From contig SDXZ01000047.1 in the NCBI GenBank assembly GCA_004210805.1, positions 1-37,107 of the forward strand: DNA of 37,107 nucleotides. Reading direction: 5' to 3'. Every line of letters starts with the position of its first letter. The first letter of the stretch is position 1. A program made the translations under genes and the position numbers. Positions 7,530 through 16,814 of the stretch are shown piece by piece. Source of the DNA: Acidovorax sp. (GTDB lineage: Bacteria; Pseudomonadota; Gammaproteobacteria; Burkholderiales; Burkholderiaceae_C). The notes under the pieces were generated by a model. The model was not told where the DNA came from, did no database searches, and saw only the letters and a program-made list of their open reading frames with translations.

Positions 7530-8591
7530 TTAGCTTTCGAACAGGTCCTGCCCGCCGGTCTTGGGCGGAGTTACGCCCAGGTGCCGGTAGGCAGCCAGCG
7601 TGGCCACGCGGCCGCGGGTGGTGCGCTGCAAAAAGCCTTGCTGGATGAGGTAGGGCTCGATCACATCCTCGATGGTGCCGGCCTCCTCGCCAATGCTGGC
7701 CGCAATGTTGTCGAGCCCCACGGGGCCACCATCAAAGCGGTGGATCACGGCTTCGAGCAGCTTGCGGTCCATCACATCAAAACCTTGCGGGTCTACGTCC
7801 AACATGGCCAGCGCCTTGTCCGCAGTGCTTTTGTTGATGCGCCCATCGCCCTTGACCTCGGCATAGTCGCGCACGCGCCGCAGCAGCCGGTTGGCAATGC
7901 GCGGCGTGCCCCGCGAGCGCCGGGCGATCTCAAAGCCGCCTTCGTCGTCCATGGGCGCATTGAGCAGGCCCGCGCTGCGCTTGACGATGCGCGCAAGCTC
8001 CTCAGCCGTGTAGAACTCCAGCCGCGCCACGATGCCAAAACGGTCGCGCAGCGGATTGGTGAGCATGCCCGCGCGCGTGGTGGCGCCCACCAGCGTGAAG
8101 GGCTGCAGGTCGAGCTTGATGCTGCGCGCGGCCGGCCCCTCGCCGATCATGATGTCGATCTGGTAGTCCTCGAGCGCCGGGTAGAGGATTTCCTCGACCA
8201 CGGGCGAGAGGCGGTGGATCTCGTCGATGAAAAGAACGTCGTTCTTCTCCAGGTTGGTCAGCAGCGCGGCCAGGTCCTTGGGCTTTTCAAGCACCGGCCC
8301 GCTGGTCTGGCGCAGATTCACCCCCAGCTCGGCCGCGATGATGTGTGACAACGTGGTCTTGCCCAGCCCCGGCGGGCCAAAGAGCAGCACATGGTCCAGC
8401 GCCTCGCCGCGCTTCTTCGCCGCCCCGATGAAGATCTCCAGCTGCTCACGCGCCTTGGCCTGGCCCACGTACTCCTGCAGCAGCTTGGGGCGCAACGCGC
8501 GCTCGATGGCTTCTTCTTGCGGAGAGGCCGGGGCGGCGGAGATGACCCGTTTGGTGGGCGCAGGGGCGAAGTCGTCGGTTTGGATGGTCAT
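7530..8591 (-). CDS. ruvB: Holliday junction branch migration helicase RuvB
   Basis: RuvB is the AAA+ motor that drives branch migration of Holliday junctions with RuvA. The Walker A motif GPPGLGKTT is at residues 72-80, Walker [11 protein letters not shown] near 121-130, sensor 1 GATTRAGML and the arginine-rich [15 protein letters not shown] segment follow, and the winged-helix end has [12 protein letters not shown] [13 protein letters not shown]. Length (353) is normal. It lies 39 bases downstream of a secreted protease gene rather than directly after ruvA, which is unusual. Confidence 0.98.
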   Translation of the reverse strand: MTIQTDDFAPAPTKRVISAAPASPQEEAIERALRPKLLQEYVGQAKAREQLEIFIGAAKKRGEALDHVLLFGPPGLGKTTLSHIIAAELGVNLRQTSGPVLEKPKDLAALLTNLEKNDVLFIDEIHRLSPVVEEILYPALEDYQIDIMIGEGPAARSIKLDLQPFTLVGATTRAGMLTNPLRDRFGIVARLEFYTAEELARIVKRSAGLLNAPMDDEGGFEIARRSRGTPRIANRLLRRVRDYAEVKGDGRINKSTADKALAMLDVDPQGFDVMDRKLLEAVIHRFDGGPVGLDNIAASIGEEAGTIEDVIEPYLIQQGFLQRTTRGRVATLAAYRHLGVTPPKTGGQDLFES

Positions 8592-8630
8592 GCGGTCGTC
8601 AGACGCGAGGCAAGCAGGGCACGCGGTGCA

Positions 8631-10544
8631 TTAAAGGCTGGTCCACGCGTGGTACATCGGGCCTTCGTAGCGGAAGTCCTTGTGCACTTGGATCACAAAG
8701 TCGCGCTCGGCCGCACTGATGGTGTAGAAGTGCGCCCCGGTCTTGTCGTTGTAGAACCGGAATATCGGAGACGCTCCGTTGCCTGCATTGGTCTGTGCGT
8801 ACCAGCTGACCACCTCGTAGCGGAACTGCGGGAAGTTCGCAATTACATAGTCTCGTTCCGCAGCGCTTCCAGAATAGAAATGTGCGCCCGATGTGGCGTT
8901 GTAAAAGCGGAAAACGGGGTCCTTGCCGGAGCTGGCATCAGCGTACGCATAGAACGCAATGTTCTCGTACCCGAACTCTGGAAATGTGCGTATGACGTAG
9001 TCGCGCTCTGACGGACTGGCTGTGTAGAAGTGGGCACCCGTTTTGCCGTTGTAGAAGCGATAAACCGCAGTACGTGCCGCTGTCGCCGCGCCGCTGGCCA
9101 GCCAATTCTTGAGCGCTGCGTTGTACGCGACGTCAAAGCGGCCATAGAACTCGGGGGACGCAATGGAGGTACAGCTGGCGCTGCCGCCATACAGCGTGCC
9201 GACAACATGTGTCCCTCCCTTGAACAGGGCAGATCCGCTGCTGCCACCCTCGGTGGTTCCCTGGCTCCAGTTCACGCGGTAGTAGTTCCCCGTCGTGCCG
9301 CTGCATTGGAACTGAGTGCCCCCAGCCGTGGTACATGTGGAGAGGCTGTTCAGCGTCCCGAAGCTGGCCTTCAGCAGATCACCCCTGGGATGGTGGAGGC
9401 CCACCACCGATGCACCGATGGCTTGCGTCCCAGCGTCCCAGCCGGCAAAGAAAGCGCCCGCTGGAGGCGTGTCGTTGAGCCGGAGAAATACCGTGTCGGT
9501 GGTGTCGGATGCATACAGCAGCGTGGCACCGTTGACCCGCTTGGCTGTCGTGCTCGACAGGGTCCGCGAGTTGCAGGAAGGCGCCCGGTAGAACCAGTCG
9601 GTCTGCAAGGTCGACGCCTCTGCCTGGGTGGAGATGCAATGGTTGGCACTCAGAAAATAAGGTGTTCCCGAGGATTGGCTGTCGTTGAGCAGTGTCCCGG
9701 TGCAAACATAGGTGTTGGCCCCAGACGTAAAAATCATGCGCGCCACAGCGTTGCGCTGACTTGCATAGGTTTCGTAGCAGCTCGCATCCAATTGGCATGA
9801 AGCGGACTCGTTGATTTTGGTGGATTGCAGCTCTTCATCTGTGGGGATGGAGAGGTTTTCAAAGATGTGCGAAACACGAGGCACCGAGATATCGACCGTG
9901 CCTGTAGGCGTGCCCGGCGGCAACTCCACCTCCAGCGTGACCTCATTCGATCCAAGATCGGGGGTCCACCAAGTCTGGCCATCGACACCGGTTTCGCCGG
10001 CTTGGATGTTGCGCTGGATGCGCTGAAGGATGTCTTGGCCCGAGGTCTGGAACACCGTGTCGGCCTTGGCTTGGCTGTAGACGCGCAACTGCGCACTGCC
10101 CGGCAGCTGCTTGACAACCACACCCAGACGCAAGCCGTGTGCGCCGTCTGCCACGAAACTAATGGCCGCCACTTGGCCGCCAGTCGCTGAAGGCTTCCAT
10201 TTCAGCTGCTGCAGGGTCGACGCAGAATCTTTGGTCGCACTCACGTCGCGCGCGGCACCCACCTGCCGCGGTCCGACAGCCGACGCCATCGCCAAGGTCT
10301 TCTCCTGCGCCAGCTCGCCCAGAACGACCCGTGCGGGTTTCGGCACATCCAAGACACTGCGCGACTTGATGCTGGCTACACCCTGGTCTGTACTCGCAGG
10401 CTGCACCCAGCCGTCCACTTTTGTAATGGTGGGCACTTGCCCTGAGGCCACCGTACCGCCGTCCTGGCTACCGCCGCACCCTGCGAGAAGCAGCAGCGCT
10501 CCAATGAACGATACGACCCCACGCGCGAAAAAGCTTTTTTCCAT
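8631..10544 (-). CDS. Secreted trypsin-fold serine protease (lysyl endopeptidase-like) lipoprotein with three DUF5648 repeats
   Basis: ATG 10544 follows an excellent GAGGAAAA ribosome site and begins a lipoprotein signal with lipobox LLAGC (Cys23). The catalytic triad can be read as His302 in PYFLSANHC, Asp350 in SDTTDTVFLRL and Ser436 in TEGGSSGSALF, in the style of Achromobacter/Lysobacter lysyl endopeptidases. Residues 494-637 are three tandem repeats of about 48 residues, each with FRFYN-x3-GAHFY, ERDYVI and F-x-YE, matching DUF5648, a repeat often attached to secreted hydrolases and probably binding surfaces or polymers. Substrate preference is unknown. The gene sits between ruvA and ruvB in the same orientation. 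Confidence 0.88.
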   Translation of the reverse strand: MEKSFFARGVVSFIGALLLLAGCGGSQDGGTVASGQVPTITKVDGWVQPASTDQGVASIKSRSVLDVPKPARVVLGELAQEKTLAMASAVGPRQVGAARDVSATKDSASTLQQLKWKPSATGGQVAAISFVADGAHGLRLGVVVKQLPGSAQLRVYSQAKADTVFQTSGQDILQRIQRNIQAGETGVDGQTWWTPDLGSNEVTLEVELPPGTPTGTVDISVPRVSHIFENLSIPTDEELQSTKINESASCQLDASCYETYASQRNAVARMIFTSGANTYVCTGTLLNDSQSSGTPYFLSANHCISTQAEASTLQTDWFYRAPSCNSRTLSSTTAKRVNGATLLYASDTTDTVFLRLNDTPPAGAFFAGWDAGTQAIGASVVGLHHPRGDLLKASFGTLNSLSTCTTAGGTQFQCSGTTGNYYRVNWSQGTTEGGSSGSALFKGGTHVVGTLYGGSASCTSIASPEFYGRFDVAYNAALKNWLASGAATAARTAVYRFYNGKTGAHFYTASPSERDYVIRTFPEFGYENIAFYAYADASSGKDPVFRFYNATSGAHFYSGSAAERDYVIANFPQFRYEVVSWYAQTNAGNGASPIFRFYNDKTGAHFYTISAAERDFVIQVHKDFRYEGPMYHAWTSL

Positions 10545-10607
10545 TTTTTCCTCACTGCTATCGATCAGGTCATGCATCGACCCACAGGCCACTGACCCAT
10601 CTACCGT

Positions 10608-10625
10608 CCGGGCGGGACAGCCCGG
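10608..10625. terminator. Possible hairpin between ruvA and the protease gene
   Basis: CCGGGC (10,608-10,613) pairs with GCCCGG (10,620-10,625) around a six-base loop. There is no obvious T tract on either strand, so it may be only a weak terminator or a chance GC-rich palindrome. It falls in the 103-base gap after ruvA. Confidence 0.25.
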
Positions 10626-10647
10626 GGCCTCATCAACCAACGAAACG

Positions 10648-11223
10648 CTACCTCGCCAACGCCTTCAGCGCCAACTTGATCCCATCACTCACCCCCACCT
10701 CTGCAGGCAATGCCTTAAGCGCCGCCGCAGCTTCCTTGTCGTTGTACCCCAACGCAAGCAGCGCCTGGAGGATATCCGCCTGGGCATCGCTGGTCGCCGC
10801 GCCGTGGGTCGCCCCCATGTCGGCACCCAGCTTGCCTTTGAGCTCCAGCAGCAGGCGCTCGGCCGTCTTCTTGCCGATGCCGGGCACCTTCACCAGACGC
10901 CCCGCCTCCTGTAGCGAGATCGCCTGCGCCAGATCAGTCACCCCCATCCCCGAAAGAACGGACAGCGCCGTGCGCGGGCCGACTCCGGAGATCTTGATCA
11001 GTTCGCGAAAGGCTTGGCGCTCAGGGGCGGTGGCGAAACCATACAGCAGTTGCGCATCCTCCCGCACAATGAACTGGGTGAGCAGGCTCACGCGCTCGCC
11101 CACAGCCGGCAGGTTGTAGAACGTGCTCATGGGCACGTTCACCTCGTACCCCACGCCGTGGCAGTCCAGCAGCACCTCGGGGGGATTCTTCTCCAGCAGG
11201 GTGCCGGTCAATTTGCCTATCAT
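10648..11223 (-). CDS. ruvA: Holliday junction DNA-binding protein RuvA
   Basis: RuvA binds four-way junctions and loads RuvB. The protein begins [20 protein letters not shown], has the tandem helix-hairpin-helix region [16 protein letters not shown] and [18 protein letters not shown], and ends with the domain III that contacts RuvB ([19 protein letters not shown]). ATG 11223 gives 191 residues, the usual length; the frame runs further upstream without family similarity. Neither ruvC nor another ruv gene lies upstream: the next gene is the divergent phoH, 243 bases away. Confidence 0.97.
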   Translation of the reverse strand: MIGKLTGTLLEKNPPEVLLDCHGVGYEVNVPMSTFYNLPAVGERVSLLTQFIVREDAQLLYGFATAPERQAFRELIKISGVGPRTALSVLSGMGVTDLAQAISLQEAGRLVKVPGIGKKTAERLLLELKGKLGADMGATHGAATSDAQADILQALLALGYNDKEAAAALKALPAEVGVSDGIKLALKALAR

Positions 11224-11466
11224 TGATGTCCTTTGCCGGCGCCTGGCCCAGACGCGGCGCTGTCTTACTACCCATTGCCCGGGCGCCTGTAACGCTGTGA
11301 ATCCATCCGCCATGTCCACTCGCCGCGCCGAGCTTTGCCTGCCCGCCGTTGTAAATGCGCGCCTGAGCCCAAACTATGGCCGTGCCTTGCACTGCAATCG
11401 ACCGCATTGTGGCCGCCCTCAAGGCACTGCACGGCGCATTCACACCTTCAGACTGGAATTATCCGC

Positions 11467-12423
11467 GTGATCCTGCGCCACACCTTCGCCCCCCACAACA
11501 ACACCCGGCTCACGAACCTCTGTGGCCCGTCTGATGCGCACCTGCGGACCATCGAAGTCGCGCTGCAGGTGAGCATTGCCCACCGGCACGAGCAGTTCAA
11601 GGTCGACGGCCCCAAGGCCAAGGCCACGCAGGCCATGGAACTGCTGCAGGCGCTGTATGAAATCGCCGACCGGCCCGTCACCGAGGACTACCTGCAGCTC
11701 ATGCTGGCGGGCGACACGGCGCTGGTGGAGGCGCCCGAGGGTGCCATCGTGCTCAACACCCGCCGCGCCGATCTGCGCGGCCGCACGCCCACGCAGAGCC
11801 TGTACCTTGAAAACATCGCCAGCCACGACATCACCTTCGGCATCGGCCCGGCGGGCACTGGCAAGACCTACCTCGCTGTCGCAAGTGCGGTGGATGCGCT
11901 CGAACGCAGTGCCGTGCAGCGCATCGTGCTGACCCGGCCGGCGGTGGAGGCGGGCGAGCGGCTGGGGTTCCTGCCCGGCGACCTGGCACAAAAGGTGGAC
12001 CCGTACCTGCGCCCGCTGTACGACGCGCTGTACGAACTGATGGGCTACGACAAGGTGATGAAGGCGTTTGAGCGCAATGCGCTCGAGATCGCGCCGCTCG
12101 CCTTCATGCGCGGGCGCACGCTGAACAACGCGTTTGTGATCCTGGACGAAGCGCAGAACACCACGCCCGAGCAGATGAAGATGTTCCTCACCCGCATCGG
12201 CTTTGGCGCCAAGGCCGTGGTCACCGGCGACGTGAGCCAGATCGACCTGCCCAAGGGTTCGATGAGCGGCCTGATCGATGCCGAGCGGGTTCTCAAACGG
12301 ACCAAGGGCATCTCCATTACCCGCTTCACCACCGCCGACGTGGTGCGCCACCCCTTGGTCGCACGCATCGTGGACGCTTACGACGCACCGCGGCGCGCAC
12401 CGGCTTCGCGCGGCCGGGAGTGA
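11467..12423 (+). CDS. PhoH family ATPase
   Basis: PhoH-like proteins are cytoplasmic ATPases with the helicase-like P-loop GPAGTGKTY (near residue 130) and Walker B VILDEAQNTT. GDVSQIDLPKGSMSGL is a family signature. Their role is unsettled, with links to RNA handling because they almost always precede ybeY, as here. The start is taken as GTG 11467 (reading VILRHTF), because upstream residues are not family-like; no strong ribosome site is visible. The 243-base gap to divergent ruvA would hold the promoters of both genes; I see no clear consensus in it. Confidence 0.9.
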   Translation: MILRHTFAPHNNTRLTNLCGPSDAHLRTIEVALQVSIAHRHEQFKVDGPKAKATQAMELLQALYEIADRPVTEDYLQLMLAGDTALVEAPEGAIVLNTRRADLRGRTPTQSLYLENIASHDITFGIGPAGTGKTYLAVASAVDALERSAVQRIVLTRPAVEAGERLGFLPGDLAQKVDPYLRPLYDALYELMGYDKVMKAFERNALEIAPLAFMRGRTLNNAFVILDEAQNTTPEQMKMFLTRIGFGAKAVVTGDVSQIDLPKGSMSGLIDAERVLKRTKGISITRFTTADVVRHPLVARIVDAYDAPRRAPASRGRE

Positions 12424-12428
12424 TGCTC

Positions 12429-12486
12429 CTTTTTTGATAGCTATCGGCGCTTATATATTAAGCGCTAGCGGCCAAAAATACCCAAA
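12429..12486. repeat. Palindromic family repeat between phoH and ybeY
   Basis: TTTTTTGATAGCTATCGGCG continues into an AT spacer, AAGCGCTAGCGGCC and an A-rich tail. The stem GGCGCTT/AAGCGCT can form a hairpin. It fills nearly the whole gap after phoH and ends just before the ybeY ATG, so ybeY translation would begin directly after it. Confidence 0.8.
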
Positions 12487-12487
12487 A

Positions 12488-12946
12488 ATGTCCCTCAACC
12501 ATCTTTCCCTGTCGCTGCAGTTCGGTCGATTCGACGAACTGGCAGCCCACCGGGCCGTACTGCCCCGCCACAAAGTGGCCCGCTGGATTCGCCACACCCT
12601 GGCGACTGACGCCGAGATCACCGTGCGCATCGTTGGCACCGAAGAGGGCCAGCAGCTCAACCGCGAGTACCGCAAGAAGGACTACGCCACCAACGTGCTC
12701 ACCTTCGATTACACGCAAGAGCCCGTGGTCACGGCCGACCTGGTGCTGTGCGCACCGGTGATCGAGCGCGAGGCCAAGGAGCAAAACAAGACCCTGGAAG
12801 AGCACTACGCCCACATGCTGGTGCACGGCGCGCTGCATGCGCAGGGCTGGGACCACGAGGCCAGCGCCCAGGACGCTGACGAGATGGAAGCCTACGAAAC
12901 GGACATCCTGCGCGAATTGGGGTTTGAAGACCCTTACGCCAAGTAG
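12488..12946 (+). CDS. ybeY: Endoribonuclease YbeY
   Basis: YbeY is a zinc-dependent RNase for rRNA maturation and ribosome quality control. The zinc motif HMLVHGALHAQGWDH near residues 114-128 has the three expected histidines, and REYRKKDYATNVLTFDY is a family block. ATG 12488 gives 152 residues, normal for the family; it sits immediately after the palindromic repeat, and no good ribosome site remains, so the repeat has probably replaced or masked the original leader. It is probably co-transcribed with phoH. Confidence 0.95.
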   Translation: MSLNHLSLSLQFGRFDELAAHRAVLPRHKVARWIRHTLATDAEITVRIVGTEEGQQLNREYRKKDYATNVLTFDYTQEPVVTADLVLCAPVIEREAKEQNKTLEEHYAHMLVHGALHAQGWDHEASAQDADEMEAYETDILRELGFEDPYAK

Positions 12947-13059
12947 CCGCTGCCAGACGGTCCCCAGCCGCACATCTATCCAACCTTTTTCCGCTCTAAT
13001 CCGCGCCGGAAACCGGACTCTGCGCACCTAAGATCGAGCCAATCCAATGACAAGACCCC

Positions 13060-13077
13060 GGGCGCGGTGATGCGCCC
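13060..13077. promoter_or_regulatory. Perfect hairpin just upstream of the TauE/SafE gene
   Basis: GGGCGC (13,060-13,065) pairs exactly with GCGCCC (13,072-13,077) around GGTGAT, ending 12 bases before the ATG and next to the GGGGGAG ribosome site. It could affect translation, or end ybeY transcripts, although it lacks a T tract. Confidence 0.3.
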
Positions 13078-13089
13078 ACGGGGGGAGAC

Positions 13090-13830
13090 ATGCTCGACAC
13101 CGCCTTGCTGCTCACCGCCGCCTTCCTGGCCGGCGCCCTCAACGCCGTTGCCGGAGGCGGCAGCTTCCTGACCCTGCCTGCCCTCGTCTTCACGGGCGTG
13201 CCGCCGGTGGTGGCCAATGCCACCGGCACCGTGGCGCTGCTGCCGGGCTACATCGCGGGCGCCTGGGGATTCCGAGAGGACACATCCCCACCGCCGGGCC
13301 TGTCGATGCGGCTGCTCGTCGTGCTCTCGCTCATCGGCGGCGCGGCCGGGGCGGCGCTGCTGCTGGTCACCCCCGATGCCACCTTCCGCCGCGTGGTGCC
13401 GTGGCTGCTGCTGGCGGCCACGGCGCTGTTTGCGTTCGGGCCGCAGTTGCGCCTGCGGCTCGCGGGCGGCAAGCCGTCCACGGCCAGGGCCACTGTGGGC
13501 GTGCTGGCGGTGGCGGCGTATGGCGGGTACTTCAACGGCGGGCTGGGCATCTTGCTGCTGGCGTTGTTCGGCCTCCTGGGGCAGACCCACCTCCATGCCA
13601 TGAATGGCCTGAAAAACTGGGTGTCAGCGCTGCTCACCGCGATGGCCGTGGCGATTTACGCCGCCGGCGGCGTGGTGCTGTGGCCGCAGGCGCTGTGGAT
13701 GATGGTGGCCGCCACGGCCGGTGGCTACGGCGGTGCGCGGGTGGCGCGGCGCATTCCGGCGCACTGGCTGCGCTGGGGCATCGTGGCCACCGGGCTGGTG
13801 ATGACGGGCTTGTTCTTCCTGCGCGGCTGA
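13090..13830 (+). CDS. TauE/SafE (TSUP) family membrane permease
   Basis: The 246-residue protein has about eight hydrophobic segments and the family signatures GALNAVAGGGSFLTLPALV in the first helix pair, VVANATGTVALLPG, and the second half repeat GYFNGGLGILLLALFGL with HAMNGLKNWVS. TSUP proteins export or import small anions such as sulfite, sulfoacetate or other organic acids; the substrate here is unknown. It stands alone, convergent with the MFS gene, 21 bases away. Confidence 0.9.
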   Translation: MLDTALLLTAAFLAGALNAVAGGGSFLTLPALVFTGVPPVVANATGTVALLPGYIAGAWGFREDTSPPPGLSMRLLVVLSLIGGAAGAALLLVTPDATFRRVVPWLLLAATALFAFGPQLRLRLAGGKPSTARATVGVLAVAAYGGYFNGGLGILLLALFGLLGQTHLHAMNGLKNWVSALLTAMAVAIYAAGGVVLWPQALWMMVAATAGGYGGARVARRIPAHWLRWGIVATGLVMTGLFFLRG

Positions 13831-13851
13831 TCCTGGGACGCCGGCCGGCGA

Positions 13852-15114
13852 TCACGCGGCGCTGCGCTGTAGCAAGGGCGAACGCGGCAAGAAGCGAAAC
13901 GCGGTCGACGCTGCAGCCAGCATGCACGCGATGCAGATCATGACGGCCTGGTACGGCTCATGGCCGTGGCGCTGGGCCCAGGCGGCCAGCAGGCCCGTGA
14001 GCCACTGCATCAGTGCCACGCCCATGAACATGGACATGGTGTACAGCGACAGCGCACGCCCCGTCATCTCCGCGGGATATGACGAACGCACGTCCGCGTA
14101 CTGCAAGACGCCGTAGCCGGACAGCAGCCCCATCAGGAGGATGAGCACCACATTGGCCGCGGCATGGTGCAAAAAGGCCATCAGCAAAAACAGGCCGCCC
14201 ATCAGCAATGAAAAATTGGTGATCCACCGGCGCCGCCGCGCGGGGCCCGGGTCCATGCGCCCGAACATGGCGGGCATGAACAGCGAAATCAACGACAACA
14301 CCAGCGCCACGTTGCCGCTTTCGATCAGCGAAAAACCATACCGCCCCATCAGCAAGGGGCCCAGCCACAAGCCGCGCAATGCCAGAAAGGCCGCGTAGCA
14401 GCACATGCCCAGTATCAGGATGCCCCAGGTGTGCGGCACCTTGAACAGTGCGCCAAAGCGCCTGGCGGCCTGCGCCCAGGATTCGCGCGGGCGCTCGGCC
14501 GCCTGCGGCAAAACGGGTTCGCGCACGCGCAGAAAGATCAGCAGCCACGACAGCAGCGACAGCACCGCCAGCGCTGCAAAGCCTGTGCGCCAGCCCCAGT
14601 GCTGGACCATCCAGGCCAGCGGCGTGCCGGTGAACAGCAGCCCCAAGCCACCCAGGCCCATGCCCAGGCCTGAGAAGAAGGCGAACCGCTGCGCTGGAAA
14701 GTGGCGCGAGATAAAAACGGTGCTGGCCAGGAAAGCGGGCGAGCAGCCCACACCGATGAGCAATTGCCCGAGCATCAGCCATCCATAGCTGGGAGCAAGG
14801 GCCGACACCGTGGCGCCCACCACCGCCAGCGGAAACGCCGTCAGCACGGTGCGCCGCAGGCCATACAGGTCCATGCCGATGCCCATGAGCAACTGCGCCA
14901 CCCCGAACGACAGGCCAAACAAGCCAGCGAAAGCCCCCAGCGAATCCGGCGAAATGCCAAAGTCGGCCTGCAGGCCGGTGGCGATGATGCTGGTCACGGT
15001 GCGGTAGGCCTGGCTCAGCGCAAAGGCCGACAACAGGCACACGTACATGACCCACAAGGCACGGGGCGGCGGCGGCAGATCGGAGGGCACAACAGTAGCG
15101 GTGGCTTGGGTCAC
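13852..15114 (-). CDS. Major facilitator superfamily transporter
   Basis: The protein of about 420 residues has 12 predicted helices and MFS features such as GIGMDLYGLRRTVLTAFPLA (the loop 2-3 motif, slightly varied), the repeat of two six-helix halves and a central charged loop near VREPVLPQAAERP. The substrate is not evident; the nearest feel is of nitrate/sugar-phosphate-like antiporters, but I would not name one. I place the start at GTG 15114 because the upstream Arg/Ser-rich extension to 15231 does not look like protein. The 183 bases from 15,115 to 15,297 hold nothing I can recognise. Confidence 0.85.
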   Translation of the reverse strand: MTQATATVVPSDLPPPPRALWVMYVCLLSAFALSQAYRTVTSIIATGLQADFGISPDSLGAFAGLFGLSFGVAQLLMGIGMDLYGLRRTVLTAFPLAVVGATVSALAPSYGWLMLGQLLIGVGCSPAFLASTVFISRHFPAQRFAFFSGLGMGLGGLGLLFTGTPLAWMVQHWGWRTGFAALAVLSLLSWLLIFLRVREPVLPQAAERPRESWAQAARRFGALFKVPHTWGILILGMCCYAAFLALRGLWLGPLLMGRYGFSLIESGNVALVLSLISLFMPAMFGRMDPGPARRRRWITNFSLLMGGLFLLMAFLHHAAANVVLILLMGLLSGYGVLQYADVRSSYPAEMTGRALSLYTMSMFMGVALMQWLTGLLAAWAQRHGHEPYQAVMICIACMLAAASTAFRFLPRSPLLQRSAA

Positions 15115-15297
15115 GAGGGGATTGCGACAGAGCGCGGAGGGGGAGTGGCGATGGCGCTGAGAAGGGGAGAGCGCTCGCCCGAGCCTACAGAATTTGCAGC
15201 GCTCGCGCCGTCGCAGCGTGGACACCCCCACGGTCGACTCCGAGCAGTTGGAGCGGCAGGGCGGCGGGCGACAGACCGAAGCGCGACGCCAGCAAAC

Positions 15298-15759
15298 TCA
15301 GCCGCCGACCGCAACCGCAGGCGCAATCCGCAGCGGTATCGTGATGGGCCCGTCATTGACCAGGTGCACCTGCATGTCGGCAGCGAACTGGCCGGTGGCC
15401 ACCTGCGGGTGCGCGGCGCGGGCTCGGGCCACCACGTAGTCGTACAGGCGGCGGCCTTCGTCCGGTGCTGCGGCCTGGGTGAAGCTCGGGCGGTTGCCCC
15501 CCGTGGTGTCGGCGGCCAGCGTGAACTGGCTCACCAGCAGCAGGCCACCGGCGATGTCCTGCACGCTCAGGTTCATCTTTCCGCCCGCGTCGGAAAAGAT
15601 GCGCAGCTTCAGGATCTTGGCGAGCAGTTTGTCGGCCTCCAGCTCGGTATCACCGCGCTCGGCGCACACCAGCACCAACAGGCCCGCGCCGATAGCGCCC
15701 ACCGTGCGGCCTTCGACCTCCACGCGCGCTTCGCGCACACGCTGCAAGACACTGATCAC
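15298..15759 (-). CDS. dtd: D-aminoacyl-tRNA deacylase
   Basis: Dtd removes D-amino acids (and glycine mischarged on tRNA-Ala) from tRNA in the cytoplasm. The protein starts [17 protein letters not shown], contains the catalytic [21 protein letters not shown] block and the second signature NDGPITIPL. Length (153) is normal. Its start overlaps the CDF stop by four bases (ATGA), so translation is probably coupled. Confidence 0.97.
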   Translation of the reverse strand: MISVLQRVREARVEVEGRTVGAIGAGLLVLVCAERGDTELEADKLLAKILKLRIFSDAGGKMNLSVQDIAGGLLLVSQFTLAADTTGGNRPSFTQAAAPDEGRRLYDYVVARARAAHPQVATGQFAADMQVHLVNDGPITIPLRIAPAVAVGG

Positions 15760-16703
15760 TTCACTTCATCCTTCGGGTCGTCAAAATGCGCTTCCACATC
15801 GGTGGGCAGCAGCTCGATGGTGGCACGCAAGCCCGGCACAGCGGCCATCAGCGCGCGTTCGACCTGACCCCGCAGTTCGGCGGCGTGGCCCAGGGTCCAG
15901 TGGGCAGGCATGTGCAGATGCATGTCCACAAACTGGCGCTGGCCCGCACGGCGGGTGGAGACATGGTCAAAGCGTACCGCGCCGGGCGGCTGGGCTTTCA
16001 CAAACTGGCGCAGGGTAGCGTCGATGGTGGTCTGCACCTCGGGCTCCACCGCGGAATCCATAAGCCCCTGGGACGAGCGCCAGACCAGCTCCACGCCTTC
16101 CTTGAGGATATTGAGCGCCACGGCGATAGCCGCCACGGCATCGAGCCATAGCCAGCCGGTGAAGGCCGCGCCGACGATGCCCACCAGCACGCCTGCCGAG
16201 GTCCACACATCGGTGACCAGATGGCGAGCATCGGCTTCGAGCGCAATGGAGCGGTGCTCGCGCGCCGAACGGAACATCACCCAGGCCAGCAACCCGTTGA
16301 GCGCCGAGCTGATCACCGACAGGCCCAGGCCCCAGCCGATCTGCTCGATGGGCTGCGGCTCCACCAGCCGGTGCCCCGCTGCCCACAGGATGCCGGCCGA
16401 CACGCCCACGATGAGAATGCCCTCGAACCCCGACGAAAAGTATTCGGCCTTGTGGTGGCCGTAGGGGTGGTCGTCGTCGGCCGGCCGCGCTGCCACCGTC
16501 ACCATGGCCAGCGCAAACATGGCACTGGCCAGGTTCACGAACGACTCCATCGCATCGGACAGCAACCCGACCGAGCCCGTCACCTCCCAGGCCAAGGTCT
16601 TGAGGGCGATGGTGACCACCGCCACGGCCACCGACGCCCAGAGCAGGTTGCGGGGCTGGAGCCAGTGTTGGAAGGCGGAAGATTGCGGCGGGGGCGAGGA
16701 CAT
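15756..16703 (-). CDS. Cation diffusion facilitator family metal efflux transporter
   Basis: CDF proteins export divalent metals in exchange for protons at the inner membrane. There are six hydrophobic helices up to about residue 210, then a cytoplasmic ferredoxin-like domain. Metal-site residues appear as [10 protein letters not shown] in helix 2 (Asp with Asn at the second position rather than Asp) and HLVTD in helix 5. The [12 protein letters not shown] loop is typical. The DxxxN pattern occurs in a general branch of the family, so the metal cannot be assigned. It overlaps dtd and is divergent from the sensor kinase gene, with 111 bases between them. Confidence 0.93.
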   Translation of the reverse strand: MSSPPPQSSAFQHWLQPRNLLWASVAVAVVTIALKTLAWEVTGSVGLLSDAMESFVNLASAMFALAMVTVAARPADDDHPYGHHKAEYFSSGFEGILIVGVSAGILWAAGHRLVEPQPIEQIGWGLGLSVISSALNGLLAWVMFRSAREHRSIALEADARHLVTDVWTSAGVLVGIVGAAFTGWLWLDAVAAIAVALNILKEGVELVWRSSQGLMDSAVEPEVQTTIDATLRQFVKAQPPGAVRFDHVSTRRAGQRQFVDMHLHMPAHWTLGHAAELRGQVERALMAAVPGLRATIELLPTDVEAHFDDPKDEVK

Positions 16704-16814
16704 GGACTGCGGGTATCAAGGCCCGGAGGGCCTGGCCCGGAATTACACCAGAGCCACCTTAAGCAACGCTTGCGCACGGGTGGCCACGCCCACCCCCATG
16801 CCAGAATCGGCCTC

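Noticed and set aside
11224..11466. Possible small gene or RNA in the ruvA-phoH divergent gap
   Set aside because: Short frames exist, but none has a good start or codon pattern, and no structured RNA motif was evident by eye.
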